Made by a program: the position numbers and the translations under genes. This document shows positions 30,219-40,093 of a stretch of DNA of 64,000 nucleotides, one piece after another. Below the pieces are notes generated by a model. That model searched no databases. It was not told where the DNA came from and saw nothing but the letters and a program-made list of their open reading frames with translations. This DNA is from Lacticaseibacillus sharpeae JCM 1186 = DSM 20505 (lineage in GTDB: Bacteria > Bacillota > Bacilli > Lactobacillales > Lactobacillaceae). How positions within the stretch are numbered: position 1 is the first letter of the stretch; every line of letters starts with the position of its first letter. The stretch lies in assembly GCF_001436225.1 (NCBI RefSeq), contig NZ_AYYO01000056.1, forward strand, positions 1-64,000, given 5' to 3'.

Positions 30219-30581
30219 TTATGCAGAATGCTCTGCAATTTGGTTAAGCAACTTGTTGATGCGTTTAATTTCGCGCAGGGGCAGGTAATACGTCCGGTGC
30301 TCTGGCCGGGTTGATTCAAGGTCAATACTGCCTTGATACTTCGTTACCTTACCCAAGTCAGCAGCAGATAAGCCTAATTTATCGGCCTGGAGCCACATGT
30401 TGTCGAGCAACTTATTGGCGGTACGCTGGCCGTAATCAGGGCCAAACCAGTACACAAGCACGAAGATAATTCCGGCAACAATGGGGTATTTAGGTCTGAG
30501 GACCGTCATCAGAACAACAAATAGAAGAAACAGGATTGCGTTATAGGCCCAGACGATGGCCCGTGCTTTGCGAACAGACAA
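30219..30581 (-). CDS. small membrane protein, paralog B
   Basis: The 120-residue protein has a basic N-terminus (SVRKARA), two hydrophobic segments (about residues 10-27 and 33-46) and a C-terminal soluble domain. That domain shares the MW...AD..GL..ADL...TR...R.YYL pattern with the 29797 protein, so the two are paralogs. The start is TTG 30581, seven bases after GAGGAG. A GCGGGCC/GGCCCGC hairpin without a T run (30186-30210) follows the stop. Function unknown. Confidence 0.72.
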   Translation of the reverse strand: MSVRKARAIVWAYNAILFLLFVVLMTVLRPKYPIVAGIIFVLVYWFGPDYGQRTANKLLDNMWLQADKLGLSAADLGKVTKYQGSIDLESTRPEHRTYYLPLREIKRINKLLNQIAEHSA

Positions 30582-30779
30582 AAAATCACTCCTCGATTTC
30601 GGCGAAATAGGTTGTCTTTAGTGTAGCATTTCTGACCGCAAAGGATGGAATTTTTGTTATATTTGCCCATTATCGTGAAAATCACGGACAGGATTTTCCT
30701 CGCAATCGGTTTCGTGAAATCAAAAATGAAAGCTAAATAAAAATATTTGCAGTTCAAGAAAAAAGTATGCATAAACCCC

Positions 30780-30808
30780 TTGATATCGGCTTTTTATTGC
30801 TGTATACT
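30780..30808 (+). promoter_or_regulatory. S10 operon promoter
   Basis: TTGATA (30780-30785) and TATACT (30803-30808) are 17 bases apart. Transcription is expected near 30815. The 30582-30779 stretch before it is AT-rich and shows no gene. Confidence 0.85.
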
Positions 30809-30814
30809 TCTAAA

Positions 30815-30977
30815 AGTGCTGATTATCCAGGGGCGCATTGCGCACCTCGATGCTTTGGCGCAGAGTAGCGTGGATGTGAGAGGTTGCGACACGCCCGGCC
30901 GCTTTGCCATGGCGGCGTGTTGGTAATTTTCACGGAGCTAGTCTACTAGTTCATAATAGACGAAGGAGGAAACACAA
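30815..30977 (+). promoter_or_regulatory. S10 operon leader
   Basis: An untranslated leader of about 160 bases with several hairpins: GCGC-ATT-GCGC near 30833, ACACGCC pairing with GGCGTGT (near 30888-30920), and GTCTA/TAGAC (30941-30961) directly before the GAAGGAGG ribosome site. Ribosomal protein leaders are common at this position in Firmicutes. I cannot assign a family by eye. Confidence 0.5.
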
Positions 30978-31286
30978 TTGGCAAAACAAAAGATTCGCAT
31001 CCGGCTTAAGGCTTACGAACACCGGATTCTTGATCAGTCTGCAGAGAAGATTGTTGAAACTGCTAAGCGCACTGGCGCAGCCGTTTCTGGTCCTATCCCT
31101 CTGCCAACCGAACGGACCCTGTACACGGTGCTGCGTTCACCACATAAGTACAAGGACTCTCGGGAACAGTTCGAAATGCGCACACACAAGCGCCTGATCG
31201 ACATTGTTAACCCAACTCCAAAGACAGTCGATGCTCTTATGAAGCTCGACCTGCCAAGCGGCGTTGACATTGAGATCAAACTTTAA
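30978..31286 (+). CDS. rpsJ: 30S ribosomal protein S10
   Basis: S10 is part of the 30S head and also the NusE antitermination factor. The 102-residue protein begins [18 protein letters not shown] and has the conserved [13 protein letters not shown] loop region. It starts at TTG with GAAGGAGG ten bases upstream. It is first gene of the S10-spc-alpha superoperon, under the promoter at 30780. Confidence 0.97.
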   Translation: MAKQKIRIRLKAYEHRILDQSAEKIVETAKRTGAAVSGPIPLPTERTLYTVLRSPHKYKDSREQFEMRTHKRLIDIVNPTPKTVDALMKLDLPSGVDIEIKL

Positions 31287-31311
31287 TCTATAGGAAATTG
31301 GAGGTGTACCC

Positions 31312-31947
31312 ATGTCTCGTAAAGGAATCTTAGGTAAAAAGGTCGGCATGACCCAAGTCTTTACCGAAAAAGGTGAACTCGTACCAGTTACCGTTATTGA
31401 CGTAACTCCTAACGTTGTTCTCCAGGTTAAGACTAACGAAACTGACGGCTACGAAGCCGTTCAGCTCGGGTTTGGCGACAAGCGTGAAGTTCTGACCAAC
31501 AAGCCTGCCCAAGGGCACGCAAAGAAGGCGAACACCACCCCTAAGCGCTTCATTAAGGAACTCCGTGATGTAGCGCTTAGCGAATACGAAGTCGGTTCTG
31601 AAGTTAAGGCCGACACTTTCGCTGCTGGTGACATCGTGGATGTTACTGGGACAACGAAGGGTCACGGTTACCAAGGTAACATCAAGAAGGACGGTCAGTC
31701 CCGTGGACCTATGGCTCACGGTTCTCGTTACCACCGTCGTCCTGGTTCCCTTGGTGCAATTATTAACAAGGTATTCAAGGGCAAGAAGCTCCCAGGTCGG
31801 ATGGGTAACAAGACTGTTACCATGCAGAACCTTGAAGTTGTTTCTGCTGACCTTGAACACAATGTATTGCTCATTAAGGGTAACGTCCCTGGGGCAAACA
31901 AGTCTTTTGTTACCGTTCGGACCGCTGTTAAAGCGGCCAACAAATAA
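31312..31947 (+). CDS. rplC: 50S ribosomal protein L3
   Basis: L3 helps start 50S assembly and reaches the peptidyl transferase centre with its central loop. The 211-residue protein starts [15 protein letters not shown] and has [15 protein letters not shown] in the loop region. It lies 25 bases after rpsJ with GGAGGTG upstream. Confidence 0.98.
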   Translation: MSRKGILGKKVGMTQVFTEKGELVPVTVIDVTPNVVLQVKTNETDGYEAVQLGFGDKREVLTNKPAQGHAKKANTTPKRFIKELRDVALSEYEVGSEVKADTFAAGDIVDVTGTTKGHGYQGNIKKDGQSRGPMAHGSRYHRRPGSLGAIINKVFKGKKLPGRMGNKTVTMQNLEVVSADLEHNVLLIKGNVPGANKSFVTVRTAVKAANK

Positions 31948-31970
31948 TTACGAAGGGAGGACATTAACAG

Positions 31971-32594
31971 ATGGCTAACGTTACTTTGTACAAGCAAGAT
32001 GGTTCCGAAAACGGCTCAGTTGAACTGAACGATGCTATTTTCGCCATCGAACCAAACGATAACGTCGTATTTGATGCAATTCTGATGCAGCGTGCTTCTC
32101 TTCGTCAGGGTACCAGCAAGGTTAAGAACCGTCACGAAGTTTCTGGTGGTGGCCGCAAGCCATGGCGTCAGAAGGGTACTGGTCGTGCACGTCAGGGTTC
32201 TATCCGTTCCCCACAGTGGCGTGGCGGTGGTATCGTCTTCGGACCTCACCCACGCAGCTACAGCTACAAGCTTCCTAAGAAGGTTCGTCGCTTGGCACTC
32301 AAGTCCGTTCTTTCTGAAAAGGTTGCAGAATCTGCACTCGTTGCAGTTGACGCATTCAGCTTTGACGCTCCTAAGACCAAGGACTTTGCTAAGTCCCTTA
32401 AGAGCTTGAACGCAGAAGGTAAGACATTGGTTGTTCTTGAAGCCGGCAACGACAACGCTGCTTTGGCTGCACGCAACCTGCCAAACGTTAAGGTAGTTGA
32501 CGCAGAAGGGATTAACGTCCTGGACATCGTTAACGCTAAGAAGCTGGTTGTAACCCAAGCAGCTCTCCAGAAGATTGAGGAGGTGTTCGCATAA
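31971..32594 (+). CDS. rplD: 50S ribosomal protein L4
   Basis: L4 binds 23S rRNA and lines the exit tunnel with its extended loop ([19 protein letters not shown] near residue 65). The 207-residue length is normal. Its stop codon shares its last base with the start of rplW. In other bacteria L4 represses the S10 operon; whether it acts on the leader here is unknown. Confidence 0.98.
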   Translation: MANVTLYKQDGSENGSVELNDAIFAIEPNDNVVFDAILMQRASLRQGTSKVKNRHEVSGGGRKPWRQKGTGRARQGSIRSPQWRGGGIVFGPHPRSYSYKLPKKVRRLALKSVLSEKVAESALVAVDAFSFDAPKTKDFAKSLKSLNAEGKTLVVLEAGNDNAALAARNLPNVKVVDAEGINVLDIVNAKKLVVTQAALQKIEEVFA

Positions 32595-32878
32595 TGGATG
32601 CACGCGACGTAATTCTTCGCCCAATCATTACCGAACAGTCTACCGCAGAAATGGACAACCGCAAGTACACCTTTGAAGTTGCTCTGCACGCAGACAAGAC
32701 GCAAGTTCGTCGTGCTGCTGAAGACATCTTCGGTGTAAACGTGAAGAGCGTTAACATTGCGAATGTTCGCGGTAAGAAGAAGCGCCAGGGTCGTTACGAA
32801 GGTACGACGCGTCGTCGCCGTAAGGCCGTAGTTACCCTGACCAAGGATTCTAAAGACATTAAGATCTTTGAAGACTAG
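32594..32878 (+). CDS. rplW: 50S ribosomal protein L23
   Basis: L23 sits at the tunnel exit and is a docking site for trigger factor and SRP. The 94-residue protein begins with the typical [16 protein letters not shown]. Start and rplD stop overlap by one base (TAATG), so translation is probably coupled. Confidence 0.98.
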   Translation: MDARDVILRPIITEQSTAEMDNRKYTFEVALHADKTQVRRAAEDIFGVNVKSVNIANVRGKKKRQGRYEGTTRRRRKAVVTLTKDSKDIKIFED

Positions 32879-32909
32879 TTCTTTAAATTCTAAATAGGAG
32901 GTAAAAATC

Positions 32910-33743
32910 GTGGCGATTATTAAGTACAAGCCAACCAGCAACGGTCGCCGGAACATGTCCGGTTCCGACTTTGCTGAAATCACCAAGAAGGCGCCTGAAA
33001 AGTCCCTTCTTGAAAGCCAGAGTCACACTGCCGGCCGTAACGCCCACGGGCACATTACGGTTCGTCACCGTGGCGGTGGTCACAAACAGTTCTACCGTGT
33101 AATTGACTTCAAGCGCACGAAGGACGACGTAACCGCTAAGGTTACTGCCATCGAATACGATCCAAACCGTACAGCAAACATTGCTTTGCTTACTTACGAA
33201 GATGGGGTTAAGACCTACATCCTCGCACCTAAGGGTCTCAAGGTAGGGGACAAGGTAGTTTCTGGTCCTGATGCAGATATCAAGCCTGGTAACAACCTGC
33301 CACTTGCTAACATTCCTGATGGTACTACGATTCACAACATCGAACTTAAGCCTGGTAAGGGTGGTCAGCTCGCACGTTCCGCCGGTGTCTCAGCACAACT
33401 GCTTGGTCACGACGGCAAGTACGTAACTGTTCGTCTTGCATCTGGTGAAGTACGGATGATTCTTTCCGTTAACCGTGCAACCATTGGTGAAGTTGGTAAC
33501 GCTGAACACGCCCTTATCAACATTGGTAAGGCTGGTCGCAAGCGCTGGCTCGGCTTCCGTCCTACCGTTCGTGGTTCTGTAATGAACCCTAACGATCACC
33601 CTCATGGTGGTGGTGAAGGTAAGGCTCCTATCGGTCGTCCAAGTCCTCTGTCCCCATGGGGTAAGAAGACGTTGGGTAAGAAGACGCGCGATACTAAGGC
33701 TAAGTCCGAGAAGTTCATCGTTCGTCACCGTAAGCACAAGTAA
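32910..33743 (+). CDS. rplB: 50S ribosomal protein L2
   Basis: L2 is needed for subunit joining and peptidyl transfer. The 277-residue protein starts [15 protein letters not shown] and has the conserved C-terminal stretch [18 protein letters not shown] with the functionally important histidine. It starts at GTG, nine bases after AGGAGG. Confidence 0.98.
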   Translation: MAIIKYKPTSNGRRNMSGSDFAEITKKAPEKSLLESQSHTAGRNAHGHITVRHRGGGHKQFYRVIDFKRTKDDVTAKVTAIEYDPNRTANIALLTYEDGVKTYILAPKGLKVGDKVVSGPDADIKPGNNLPLANIPDGTTIHNIELKPGKGGQLARSAGVSAQLLGHDGKYVTVRLASGEVRMILSVNRATIGEVGNAEHALINIGKAGRKRWLGFRPTVRGSVMNPNDHPHGGGEGKAPIGRPSPLSPWGKKTLGKKTRDTKAKSEKFIVRHRKHK

Positions 33744-33773
33744 ACCACTAACCATAGTTAAGGAGGTCACACA

Positions 33774-34055
33774 ATGGGTCGCAGTCTTAAAAAAGGACCT
33801 TTTGCCGATGCTTCACTTCTGAAGAAGATTGAAGCACAGGCAGATAACGACAAGAAGACCGTCATCAAGACATGGTCACGTCGTTCAACCATTTTCCCTA
33901 GTTTCATCGGCTACACCATCGCTGTTTACGATGGTCGTAAGCACGTCCCAGTTTTCGTTTCCGAAGACATGGTTGGCCACAAGTTGGGCGAATTCGTACC
34001 AACTCGTACCTTCCGTGGGCACATCGTTGCCGACAAGAAGACCGCTAAGCGCTAG
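33774..34055 (+). CDS. rpsS: 30S ribosomal protein S19
   Basis: S19 binds with S13 in the 30S head near the A site. The 93-residue protein begins [11 protein letters not shown] and has [24 protein letters not shown] lies upstream, and 17 bases separate it from rplV. Confidence 0.98.
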   Translation: MGRSLKKGPFADASLLKKIEAQADNDKKTVIKTWSRRSTIFPSFIGYTIAVYDGRKHVPVFVSEDMVGHKLGEFVPTRTFRGHIVADKKTAKR

Positions 34056-34072
34056 AAAGGAGCAATCAACAC

Positions 34073-34426
34073 ATGACTGAAACAATTACGTCTGCAACCG
34101 CTACGGCGAAGACGGTGCGGATTGCTGCTCGCAAAGTGCGTTTGGCAATCGACTTGATTCGCGGCCGGGGCGTTGATGAAGCCCTTGCCATTCTGGAATT
34201 CACCCCACGTGGTGCTTCTCCAGAAATTGCCAAGGTATTGAAGAGTGCTATTGCTAACGCAGAACACAACTTCGATCTTGACAAGCAGAACCTGTACGTT
34301 AAGGAAGCTTTCGTTAACGAAGGCCCTACCCTCAAGCGGTTCCGTCCTCGCGCTAAGGGTTCTGCATCACCAATCAACAAGCGTACCAGCCACATTACCG
34401 TGACTGTTGCTGAAAAAGAAGCTTAA
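34073..34426 (+). CDS. rplV: 50S ribosomal protein L22
   Basis: L22 contacts all six 23S rRNA domains; its loop narrows the exit tunnel and is a macrolide resistance site. The 117-residue protein has [16 protein letters not shown] and the loop region [27 protein letters not shown] lies upstream. It is followed by rpsC after 12 bases. Confidence 0.98.
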   Translation: MTETITSATATAKTVRIAARKVRLAIDLIRGRGVDEALAILEFTPRGASPEIAKVLKSAIANAEHNFDLDKQNLYVKEAFVNEGPTLKRFRPRAKGSASPINKRTSHITVTVAEKEA

Positions 34427-34438
34427 GGAGGGATACAC

Positions 34439-35095
34439 GTGGGTCACAAGATTAATCCTAATGGGTTCCGTGTGGGTGTCATCCGTGATTGGGAAGCTAA
34501 GTGGTATGCTGAAAAGGATTTCGCTACCTTCCTTCACGAAGACCTCAAGATCCGGAGCTTCATTAACGAAAAGCTTGCTGACGCTTCAGTTTCTACTATT
34601 GAAATTGAACGTGCAGCAAACAAGGTCAACGTTTCCATTCACACCGCAAAGCCAGGTATGGTAATCGGTAAGGGTGGTTCCGAAGTTGAAGCATTGCGTA
34701 AGCAGCTCAACGCATTGACCGGTAAGAACATTCACATTAACATTGTCGAAATCAAGAAGCCAGATCTCGATGCCAAGCTCGTCGGCGAAAACATTGCCAG
34801 CCAGCTTGAACAGCGGATCGCTTTCCGTCGCGCAATGAAGCAGACCATGCAGCGTACAATGCGTGCAGGTGCCAAGGGTATCAAGACCCAGGTTTCCGGC
34901 CGTTTGAACGGTGCTGACATTTCCCGTCGCGAACACTACGCTGAAGGAACTGTTCCTCTGCACACTCTGCGTGCGGACATTGACTACTCTTGGCAGGAAG
35001 CTAAGACCACATACGGTCAGCTGGGTGTTAAGACCTGGATCTACCGTGGTGAAATCCTTCCTGAAAAGAAATCATCTGCGAAGGGAGCGAAGTAA
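34439..35095 (+). CDS. rpsC: 30S ribosomal protein S3
   Basis: S3 lies at the mRNA entry channel and takes part in mRNA unwinding. The 218-residue protein starts [12 protein letters not shown] and carries the KH-domain motif [13 protein letters not shown] near residue 75. Start GTG with AAGGAGGG nine bases upstream. Confidence 0.98.
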   Translation: MGHKINPNGFRVGVIRDWEAKWYAEKDFATFLHEDLKIRSFINEKLADASVSTIEIERAANKVNVSIHTAKPGMVIGKGGSEVEALRKQLNALTGKNIHINIVEIKKPDLDAKLVGENIASQLEQRIAFRRAMKQTMQRTMRAGAKGIKTQVSGRLNGADISRREHYAEGTVPLHTLRADIDYSWQEAKTTYGQLGVKTWIYRGEILPEKKSSAKGAK

Positions 35096-35098
35096 CCG

Positions 35099-35533
35099 AT
35101 GCTTGTACCAAAGCGTGTTAAGCACCGCCGCGAATTCCGTGGTAAGATGCGTGGTGCCGCTAAAGGCGGTAAAGAAGTAAGTTTCGGTGAATACGGTCTG
35201 CAGGCCCAGGAATCTTCATGGATTTCCAACCGCCAGATTGAAGCAGCTCGTATCGCCATGACCCGCTACATGAAGCGTGGTGGTAAGGTTTGGATCCGTA
35301 TCTTCCCTCAGAAGTCCTACACCAGTAAGGGTGTTGGGGTTCGTATGGGTAATGGTAAGGGTGCGCCTGAAGGCTGGGTAGCTGTAGTTAAGCGCGAAAA
35401 GGTTATGTTCGAAGTCGCCGGTGTTCCGGAAGAAGTCGCACGTGAAGCCCTTCGCCTTGCATCAAACAAGCTCCCAATCCGCACTAAGATTCTGAAGCGC
35501 GAGGAAGTAGGTGGCGAATCAAATGAAGGCTAA
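35099..35533 (+). CDS. rplP: 50S ribosomal protein L16
   Basis: L16 organises the A-site tRNA binding region of the 50S subunit. The 144-residue protein starts [15 protein letters not shown] and has the conserved [18 protein letters not shown] stretch. It lies three bases after rpsC and its 3' end overlaps rpmC. Confidence 0.98.
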   Translation: MLVPKRVKHRREFRGKMRGAAKGGKEVSFGEYGLQAQESSWISNRQIEAARIAMTRYMKRGGKVWIRIFPQKSYTSKGVGVRMGNGKGAPEGWVAVVKREKVMFEVAGVPEEVAREALRLASNKLPIRTKILKREEVGGESNEG

Positions 35534-35717
35534 AGAAATTACCGCATTGAGCGCTGCTGAAATGCTTGACAAAGAGAAGCAGTACAAAGAAGAGCTTTTC
35601 AATCTGCGTTTCCAGCAGGCTACGGGTCAGCTTGAAAACACTGCTCGTCTGAAGCAGGTTAAGAAGAACATTGCCCGTATCAAGACGGTCCTGCGTCAGC
35701 AGGAACTGAACAAGTAG
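35523..35717 (+). CDS. rpmC: 50S ribosomal protein L29
   Basis: Small helical protein near the tunnel exit, neighbour of L23. From the ATG at 35523 (AGGTG nine bases upstream) it has 64 residues and the usual MKAKEI start, with [23 protein letters not shown] at 35511 with GAGGAAG six bases upstream is an alternative giving four more residues. It overlaps the end of rplP by 11 bases (or 23 with the GTG start). Confidence 0.93.
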   Translation: MKAKEITALSAAEMLDKEKQYKEELFNLRFQQATGQLENTARLKQVKKNIARIKTVLRQQELNK

Positions 35718-35733
35718 GAAAGGAGCCAATACC

Positions 35734-35997
35734 TTGGAAGAACGCAACAGTCGTAAAGTTTATCAGGGTCGCGTGGTTTCCGCCAAGATGGACAAAACCA
35801 TCACCGTTGAGGTAAGTACAACAAAGACTCACCCAACGTATGGCAAGCGCGTTAAGTACTCCAAGAAGTACTACGCCCACGACGAAGAGAACGCAGCCAA
35901 AGTTGGCGACACCGTTCAAATCATGGAAACTCGTCCGCTGTCAAAGCAGAAGCGGTTCCGCTTGCTCAGCATCGTTGAGAAAGCCGTTATTATTTAA
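35734..35997 (+). CDS. rpsQ: 30S ribosomal protein S17
   Basis: S17 binds 16S rRNA early in 30S assembly. The 87-residue OB-fold protein begins [21 protein letters not shown]. Start codon TTG, nine bases after AAAGGAG; 16 bases follow rpmC. Confidence 0.97.
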   Translation: MEERNSRKVYQGRVVSAKMDKTITVEVSTTKTHPTYGKRVKYSKKYYAHDEENAAKVGDTVQIMETRPLSKQKRFRLLSIVEKAVII

Positions 35998-36028
35998 CAG
36001 AATTTCGTAGCGAAAGGAGGACACAAAA

Positions 36029-36397
36029 GTGATTCAACAAGAAAGTCGCCTCAAAGTGGCAGATAACTCCGGTGCACGCGAAATCCTCGTAATTAAGGTG
36101 CTCGGCGGTTCATTCCGTAAAACCGGTAACATCGGTGATGTCGTTGTGGCAACGGTTAAGCAGGCAACGCCAGGTGGTGTTGTCAAGAAGGCTGACGTGG
36201 TTAAGGCAGTTATTGTCCGTACCAAGTCTGGTCAGCGCCGTGCCGACGGTTCTTACATCAAGTTCGACGAAAACGCAGCAGTAATCATCAACGCTGACAA
36301 GTCGCCAAAGGGTACTCGTATCTTTGGCCCTGTCGCTCGTGAGCTGCGTGACAACGACTTCATGAAGATCGTTTCATTGGCACCCGAAGTTCTGTAA
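36029..36397 (+). CDS. rplN: 50S ribosomal protein L14
   Basis: L14 contacts 16S rRNA across the subunit interface and binds the silencing factor RsfS. The 122-residue protein starts [22 protein letters not shown] start, with AAAGGAGG nine bases upstream. Confidence 0.98.
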   Translation: MIQQESRLKVADNSGAREILVIKVLGGSFRKTGNIGDVVVATVKQATPGGVVKKADVVKAVIVRTKSGQRRADGSYIKFDENAAVIINADKSPKGTRIFGPVARELRDNDFMKIVSLAPEVL

Positions 36398-36423
36398 TTT
36401 TCCCCAGTAAGAGGAGGTGCAAC

Positions 36424-36726
36424 ATGTTTATCAAAACTGGTGACAAAGTCCGTGTTATGCGTGGTAAAGACGCTGGCAAGGAAGGCACCGTAACCAAGAT
36501 CCTTAAGGACAAGGACCGTGTGGTTGTCGAAGGTGTCAACATGATTAAGAAGCACGTAAAGCCATCTACGACGAACCCTAATGGCGGTGTTGTAGATACT
36601 GAAGCAGCTATTCACGTTTCTAACGTAATGTTGCTGGATCCTGAAAGTGGCAAGCCAACCCGTGTTGGTAAGGACGACAAGCACGCTCGCGTTGCTAAGA
36701 AGTCCGGCGCCGCAATCGACAAGTAA
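36424..36726 (+). CDS. rplX: 50S ribosomal protein L24
   Basis: L24 starts 50S assembly and lies near the tunnel exit. The 100-residue protein has the KOW motif [18 protein letters not shown] at residues 4-21. GAGGTG lies upstream; 26 bases after rplN. Confidence 0.98.
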   Translation: MFIKTGDKVRVMRGKDAGKEGTVTKILKDKDRVVVEGVNMIKKHVKPSTTNPNGGVVDTEAAIHVSNVMLLDPESGKPTRVGKDDKHARVAKKSGAAIDK

Positions 36727-36749
36727 GCAGAAAGGAGGACCCAATTTTC

Positions 36750-37292
36750 ATGGCTAATCGTTTACAAGAACGCTACAGCAAAGAAATCGCACCTGCATTG
36801 GTTGAAAAGTTCAGCTACAAGAGCACAATGCAGACGCCAAAGATTGACAAAATCGTTTTGAACATGGGTGTTGGTGACGCAACTCAGAATGCTAAGCTCC
36901 TCGACGAAGCAGTTGAAGAACTCAAGCTCATCTCTGGTCAGCAGCCACTCATCACCAAGGCGAAGAAGTCTATCGCGGGCTTCCGTCTGCGTGAAGGCAT
37001 GCCAATCGGTGCCAAGGTAACACTCCGTGGCGAACGGATGTATGACTTCCTTGACAAGCTGATCAACGTTTCACTTCCACGTGTTCGTGACTTCCATGGT
37101 ATTTCTACCAAGAGTTTCGACGGTCGTGGTAACTACACCCTGGGTGTACGTGAACAGTTGATTTTCCCAGAAATCGACTACGATCAGGTTAACCGTGTGC
37201 GTGGTTTGGACGTTGTTATCGTCACAACCGCAAACACTGATGAAGAATCTCTCGAATTGCTCAAGCAGTTCGGGATGCCATTCGCTAAGTAA
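36750..37292 (+). CDS. rplE: 50S ribosomal protein L5
   Basis: L5 binds 5S rRNA and forms an inter-subunit bridge with S13. The 180-residue protein has [11 protein letters not shown] near residue 35 and [19 protein letters not shown] near 110. AAAGGAGG upstream. It is followed by rpsN after 13 bases. Confidence 0.98.
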   Translation: MANRLQERYSKEIAPALVEKFSYKSTMQTPKIDKIVLNMGVGDATQNAKLLDEAVEELKLISGQQPLITKAKKSIAGFRLREGMPIGAKVTLRGERMYDFLDKLINVSLPRVRDFHGISTKSFDGRGNYTLGVREQLIFPEIDYDQVNRVRGLDVVIVTTANTDEESLELLKQFGMPFAK

Positions 37293-37305
37293 GGAGGTCT
37301 ACCAC

Positions 37306-37491
37306 TTGGCTAAGAAGTCTCTCATTATTAAGAACGAGCGCCCAGCTAAGTTTGCAGTGCAGGAATACACCCGCTGCAAGCGTTGTGGCCGGCCACACTC
37401 CGTTTACCGCAAGTTTCAGCTTTGCCGGATCTGCCTTCGCGAGTTAGCACATGCCGGTCAGATCCCTGGTCTCAAAAAGGCCAGCTGGTAA
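37306..37491 (+). CDS. rpsN: 30S ribosomal protein S14, zinc type
   Basis: S14 in the 30S head. The 61-residue protein is the short zinc form, with CKRC and CRIC (residues 24-27 and 40-43) as the zinc-binding knuckle. A second, zinc-free S14 often exists elsewhere in such genomes. Start TTG, with AAGGAGG eight bases upstream. Confidence 0.95.
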   Translation: MAKKSLIIKNERPAKFAVQEYTRCKRCGRPHSVYRKFQLCRICLRELAHAGQIPGLKKASW

Positions 37492-37520
37492 CATTTACCT
37501 AGACAAAGGAGGTTTAACTA

Positions 37521-37919
37521 ATGGTCCTGACAGATCCAATTGCAGATTACTTGACACGGATTCGTAACGCCAACATGGTTCGTCACGAAAGCCTCAATGT
37601 TCCTGCTTCCAAGATTAAGGTCGCTATGTCCGAAATCCTGAAGAGCGAAGGTTTCATCCGCGACTACGAAGTAATTGACGACGACAAGCAGGGTGAAATC
37701 CGCATTTTCCTCAAGTACGGCAAGAACAACGAACGCGTTATCTCCGGCTTGAAGCGTATTTCCAAGCCTGGTCTGCGCACTTACGTCAAGGCTGACGCAG
37801 TTCCTAAGGTCCTTAACGGCCTGGGCATCGCGATCATTTCCACGTCTGATGGTGTTATCACGGACAAGGAAGCTCGCGCTAAGAACGTCGGCGGCGAAGT
37901 TCTCGCATACATTTGGTAA
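37521..37919 (+). CDS. rpsH: 30S ribosomal protein S8
   Basis: S8 binds the central domain of 16S rRNA and in E. coli represses the spc operon. The 132-residue protein starts [17 protein letters not shown] and ends with [17 protein letters not shown] lies upstream. Confidence 0.98.
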   Translation: MVLTDPIADYLTRIRNANMVRHESLNVPASKIKVAMSEILKSEGFIRDYEVIDDDKQGEIRIFLKYGKNNERVISGLKRISKPGLRTYVKADAVPKVLNGLGIAIISTSDGVITDKEARAKNVGGEVLAYIW

Positions 37920-37950
37920 TTAATACAAAAAATAGAGGAGGTGCACACCT

Positions 37951-38481
37951 GTGAGTCGTATCGGTTTGAAAGTTGTTAACATCCCAGCGGGGGTTACAGT
38001 TACCAACGACGGCGACAATGTCACCGTTAAAGGTCCCAAGGGTGAACTGACTCGTCAGTTTGACTCAAACATCAAGATGAGCATCGAAGGCACGGAAGCT
38101 AAGTTTACCCGTGAATCCGACGCTTACAAGGCATTGCATGGTACAACCCGTGCAAACTTCAACAACATGGTTATCGGGGTTACGGAAGGTTTCAAGAAGG
38201 ACCTTTCCCTGGTCGGTGTTGGTTACCGTGCTCAGATGCAGGGTAGCAAGCTTGTGCTTAACGTTGGTTACTCCCACCCAGTAGAGATGGAAGCACCAGC
38301 AGGCGTCAAGGTTGAAGTTCCTGGTACCACCAGCATTACCGTTTCCGGGATCAGCAAGCAAGAAGTTGGGGAGTTCGCTGCCCAGATTCGTGCCGTTCGT
38401 TCCCCAGAACCTTACAAGGGTAAGGGTATTCGTTACGTCGATGAAGTTGTTCGTCGTAAGGAAGGTAAGACTGGTAAGTAA
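37951..38481 (+). CDS. rplF: 50S ribosomal protein L6
   Basis: L6 binds near the factor-binding site and sarcin-ricin loop. The 176-residue protein starts [16 protein letters not shown] and has the C-terminal signature [17 protein letters not shown] start after GAGGAGGTG. Confidence 0.98.
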   Translation: MSRIGLKVVNIPAGVTVTNDGDNVTVKGPKGELTRQFDSNIKMSIEGTEAKFTRESDAYKALHGTTRANFNNMVIGVTEGFKKDLSLVGVGYRAQMQGSKLVLNVGYSHPVEMEAPAGVKVEVPGTTSITVSGISKQEVGEFAAQIRAVRSPEPYKGKGIRYVDEVVRRKEGKTGK

Positions 38482-38536
38482 CATCAGATTAGGCAATTGC
38501 GCCTAACCTAACACACACATTAACGAGGTGAACATT

Positions 38537-38896
38537 GTGATTTCTAAGCCAGATAAGAACAAGACTCGTGCAAAGCGCCATGCGCGTGTACGGGGCAAGA
38601 TCTCTGGTACGAGCGAGCGCCCACGCTTGAACGTATTCCGTTCTAACAAAAACATCTACGCACAGTTGATTGATGACGTAGCGGGTGTGACGCTAGCAAG
38701 TGCCTCCACTCTCGATAAAGAAGTTAGTGATGATCTTAACAAGACCGAGCAGGCAACCGCTGTTGGTGAATTGATCGCCAAGCGCGCTGTTGCTGCTGGT
38801 AAAGAGGAAGTCGTATTTGACCGTGGTGGGTATCTCTATCATGGGCGTGTAGCTGCGCTTGCCACAGCTGCTCGTGATAACGGCCTCAAATTCTAA
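38537..38896 (+). CDS. rplR: 50S ribosomal protein L18
   Basis: L18 binds 5S rRNA. The 119-residue protein has [16 protein letters not shown] near the N-terminus and [11 protein letters not shown] near the C-terminus. GTG 38537 was chosen because GTG 38528 is part of the ACGAGGTG ribosome site itself. The 55-base gap before it contains a TTAGGC/GCCTAA hairpin (38489-38506) without a T run. Confidence 0.96.
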   Translation: MISKPDKNKTRAKRHARVRGKISGTSERPRLNVFRSNKNIYAQLIDDVAGVTLASASTLDKEVSDDLNKTEQATAVGELIAKRAVAAGKEEVVFDRGGYLYHGRVAALATAARDNGLKF

Positions 38897-38917
38897 ACAA
38901 AGGAGGATATCCAACTC

Positions 38918-39421
38918 ATGGCAGAATACATCGATCCAAACCAGCTCGATTTGGAAGATCGCGTAGTTTCCATCAACCGTGTTACAAAGGTTGTTAAGGG
39001 TGGTCGCCGCCTGCGTTTCGCAGTCATCGCAATCGTCGGTGACAAGGCTGGCCACGTTGGCTTTGGTACCGGTAAGGCTCAGGAAGTTCCTGAAGCTATC
39101 CGCAAGGCCGTTGAAGACGCTAAGAAGAACCTGATCACGGTGCCTATCGTTGGGACCACGCTTCCTCACGAAGTAATTGGTCACTACGGTGCTGGTGAAG
39201 TTCTTCTTAAGCCAGCCGTTGAAGGTTCCGGGGTTGCCGCTGGTGGTGCTGTCCGTGCCGTTATGGAACTTGCCGGCGTCAGCGACGTTACCAGTAAGTC
39301 CCTCGGCCGGAACACGAACATCAACATGATTCGTGCAACCGTCGATGGTTTGAAGCAACTTAAGACCGCGCAGCAGCTTGCTGACTTGCGTGGGGTCTCC
39401 GTTGCACACCTGACAGACTAG
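38918..39421 (+). CDS. rpsE: 30S ribosomal protein S5
   Basis: S5 controls decoding fidelity next to S4 and S12. The 167-residue protein has [17 protein letters not shown] near residue 27 and [17 protein letters not shown] near 48. AAAGGAGG upstream. rpmD follows after 13 bases. Confidence 0.98.
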   Translation: MAEYIDPNQLDLEDRVVSINRVTKVVKGGRRLRFAVIAIVGDKAGHVGFGTGKAQEVPEAIRKAVEDAKKNLITVPIVGTTLPHEVIGHYGAGEVLLKPAVEGSGVAAGGAVRAVMELAGVSDVTSKSLGRNTNINMIRATVDGLKQLKTAQQLADLRGVSVAHLTD

Positions 39422-39434
39422 GAGGTAGACAATA

Positions 39435-39620
39435 ATGGCTCAGCTGAAGATCACGTTGATTAAGAGCGCAGCACACCGTCTGCCTAAGCAACGTAAAATC
39501 GTTAAGGAATTTGGTCTTAACCGGATCAGCAGCTCCGTTATCAAGCCTGATAACGCTGCTACTCGCGGTGTGATTTTCCAAATTTCCCACCTGGTTTCTG
39601 TTGAAGAAATCAAGGACTAA
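39435..39620 (+). CDS. rpmD: 50S ribosomal protein L30
   Basis: L30 is a small 50S protein. The 61-residue sequence begins [20 protein letters not shown] and follows rpsE in standard order. AGGAGG upstream overlaps the rpsE stop. Confidence 0.97.
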   Translation: MAQLKITLIKSAAHRLPKQRKIVKEFGLNRISSSVIKPDNAATRGVIFQISHLVSVEEIKD

Positions 39621-39652
39621 AACAAACCTAGAACAAGGAGGTGCGAACACTA

Positions 39653-40093
39653 ATGAAACTGCACGAATTGACACCAAGTGAAGGTTCCCGTCACTCCAAG
39701 AAGCGTCTTGGCCGTGGTACTTCTAGTGGTCAGGGTAAGACTGCTGGTAAAGGTACTAAGGGTCAATTGGCTCGTCAGGGTGGTAAGACCCGTCTCGGTT
39801 TCGAAGGTGGTCAGATGCCACTGTTCCGTCGTATGCCTAAACGCGGCTTTAACAACATTAACCGCAAGGAATACGCTATCGTGAACCTTAGCGACCTGAA
39901 CCGCTTCGAAGACGGCGCCGATGTTACTGCAGCAGCACTTGTCGAATCTGGCCTCGTGAAGAACGAACAGGACGGCATCAAGCTGCTCGGCAACGGTGAA
40001 CTTACCAAGAAGCTCAACATCAAGGTAGCAAAGGCATCTGCAGCTGCTCAGGCAGCAGTTGTTGCTGCAGGCGGTACGATTGAGGTGATCTAA
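39653..40093 (+). CDS. rplO: 50S ribosomal protein L15
   Basis: L15 is a late 50S assembly protein. The 146-residue sequence begins [18 protein letters not shown], with the long basic glycine-rich stretch to about residue 55. ATG 39653 is nine bases after AAGGAGG; the in-frame ATG at 39641 is before the ribosome site. Its stop overlaps the secY start by one base. Confidence 0.97.
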   Translation: MKLHELTPSEGSRHSKKRLGRGTSSGQGKTAGKGTKGQLARQGGKTRLGFEGGQMPLFRRMPKRGFNNINRKEYAIVNLSDLNRFEDGADVTAAALVESGLVKNEQDGIKLLGNGELTKKLNIKVAKASAAAQAAVVAAGGTIEVI

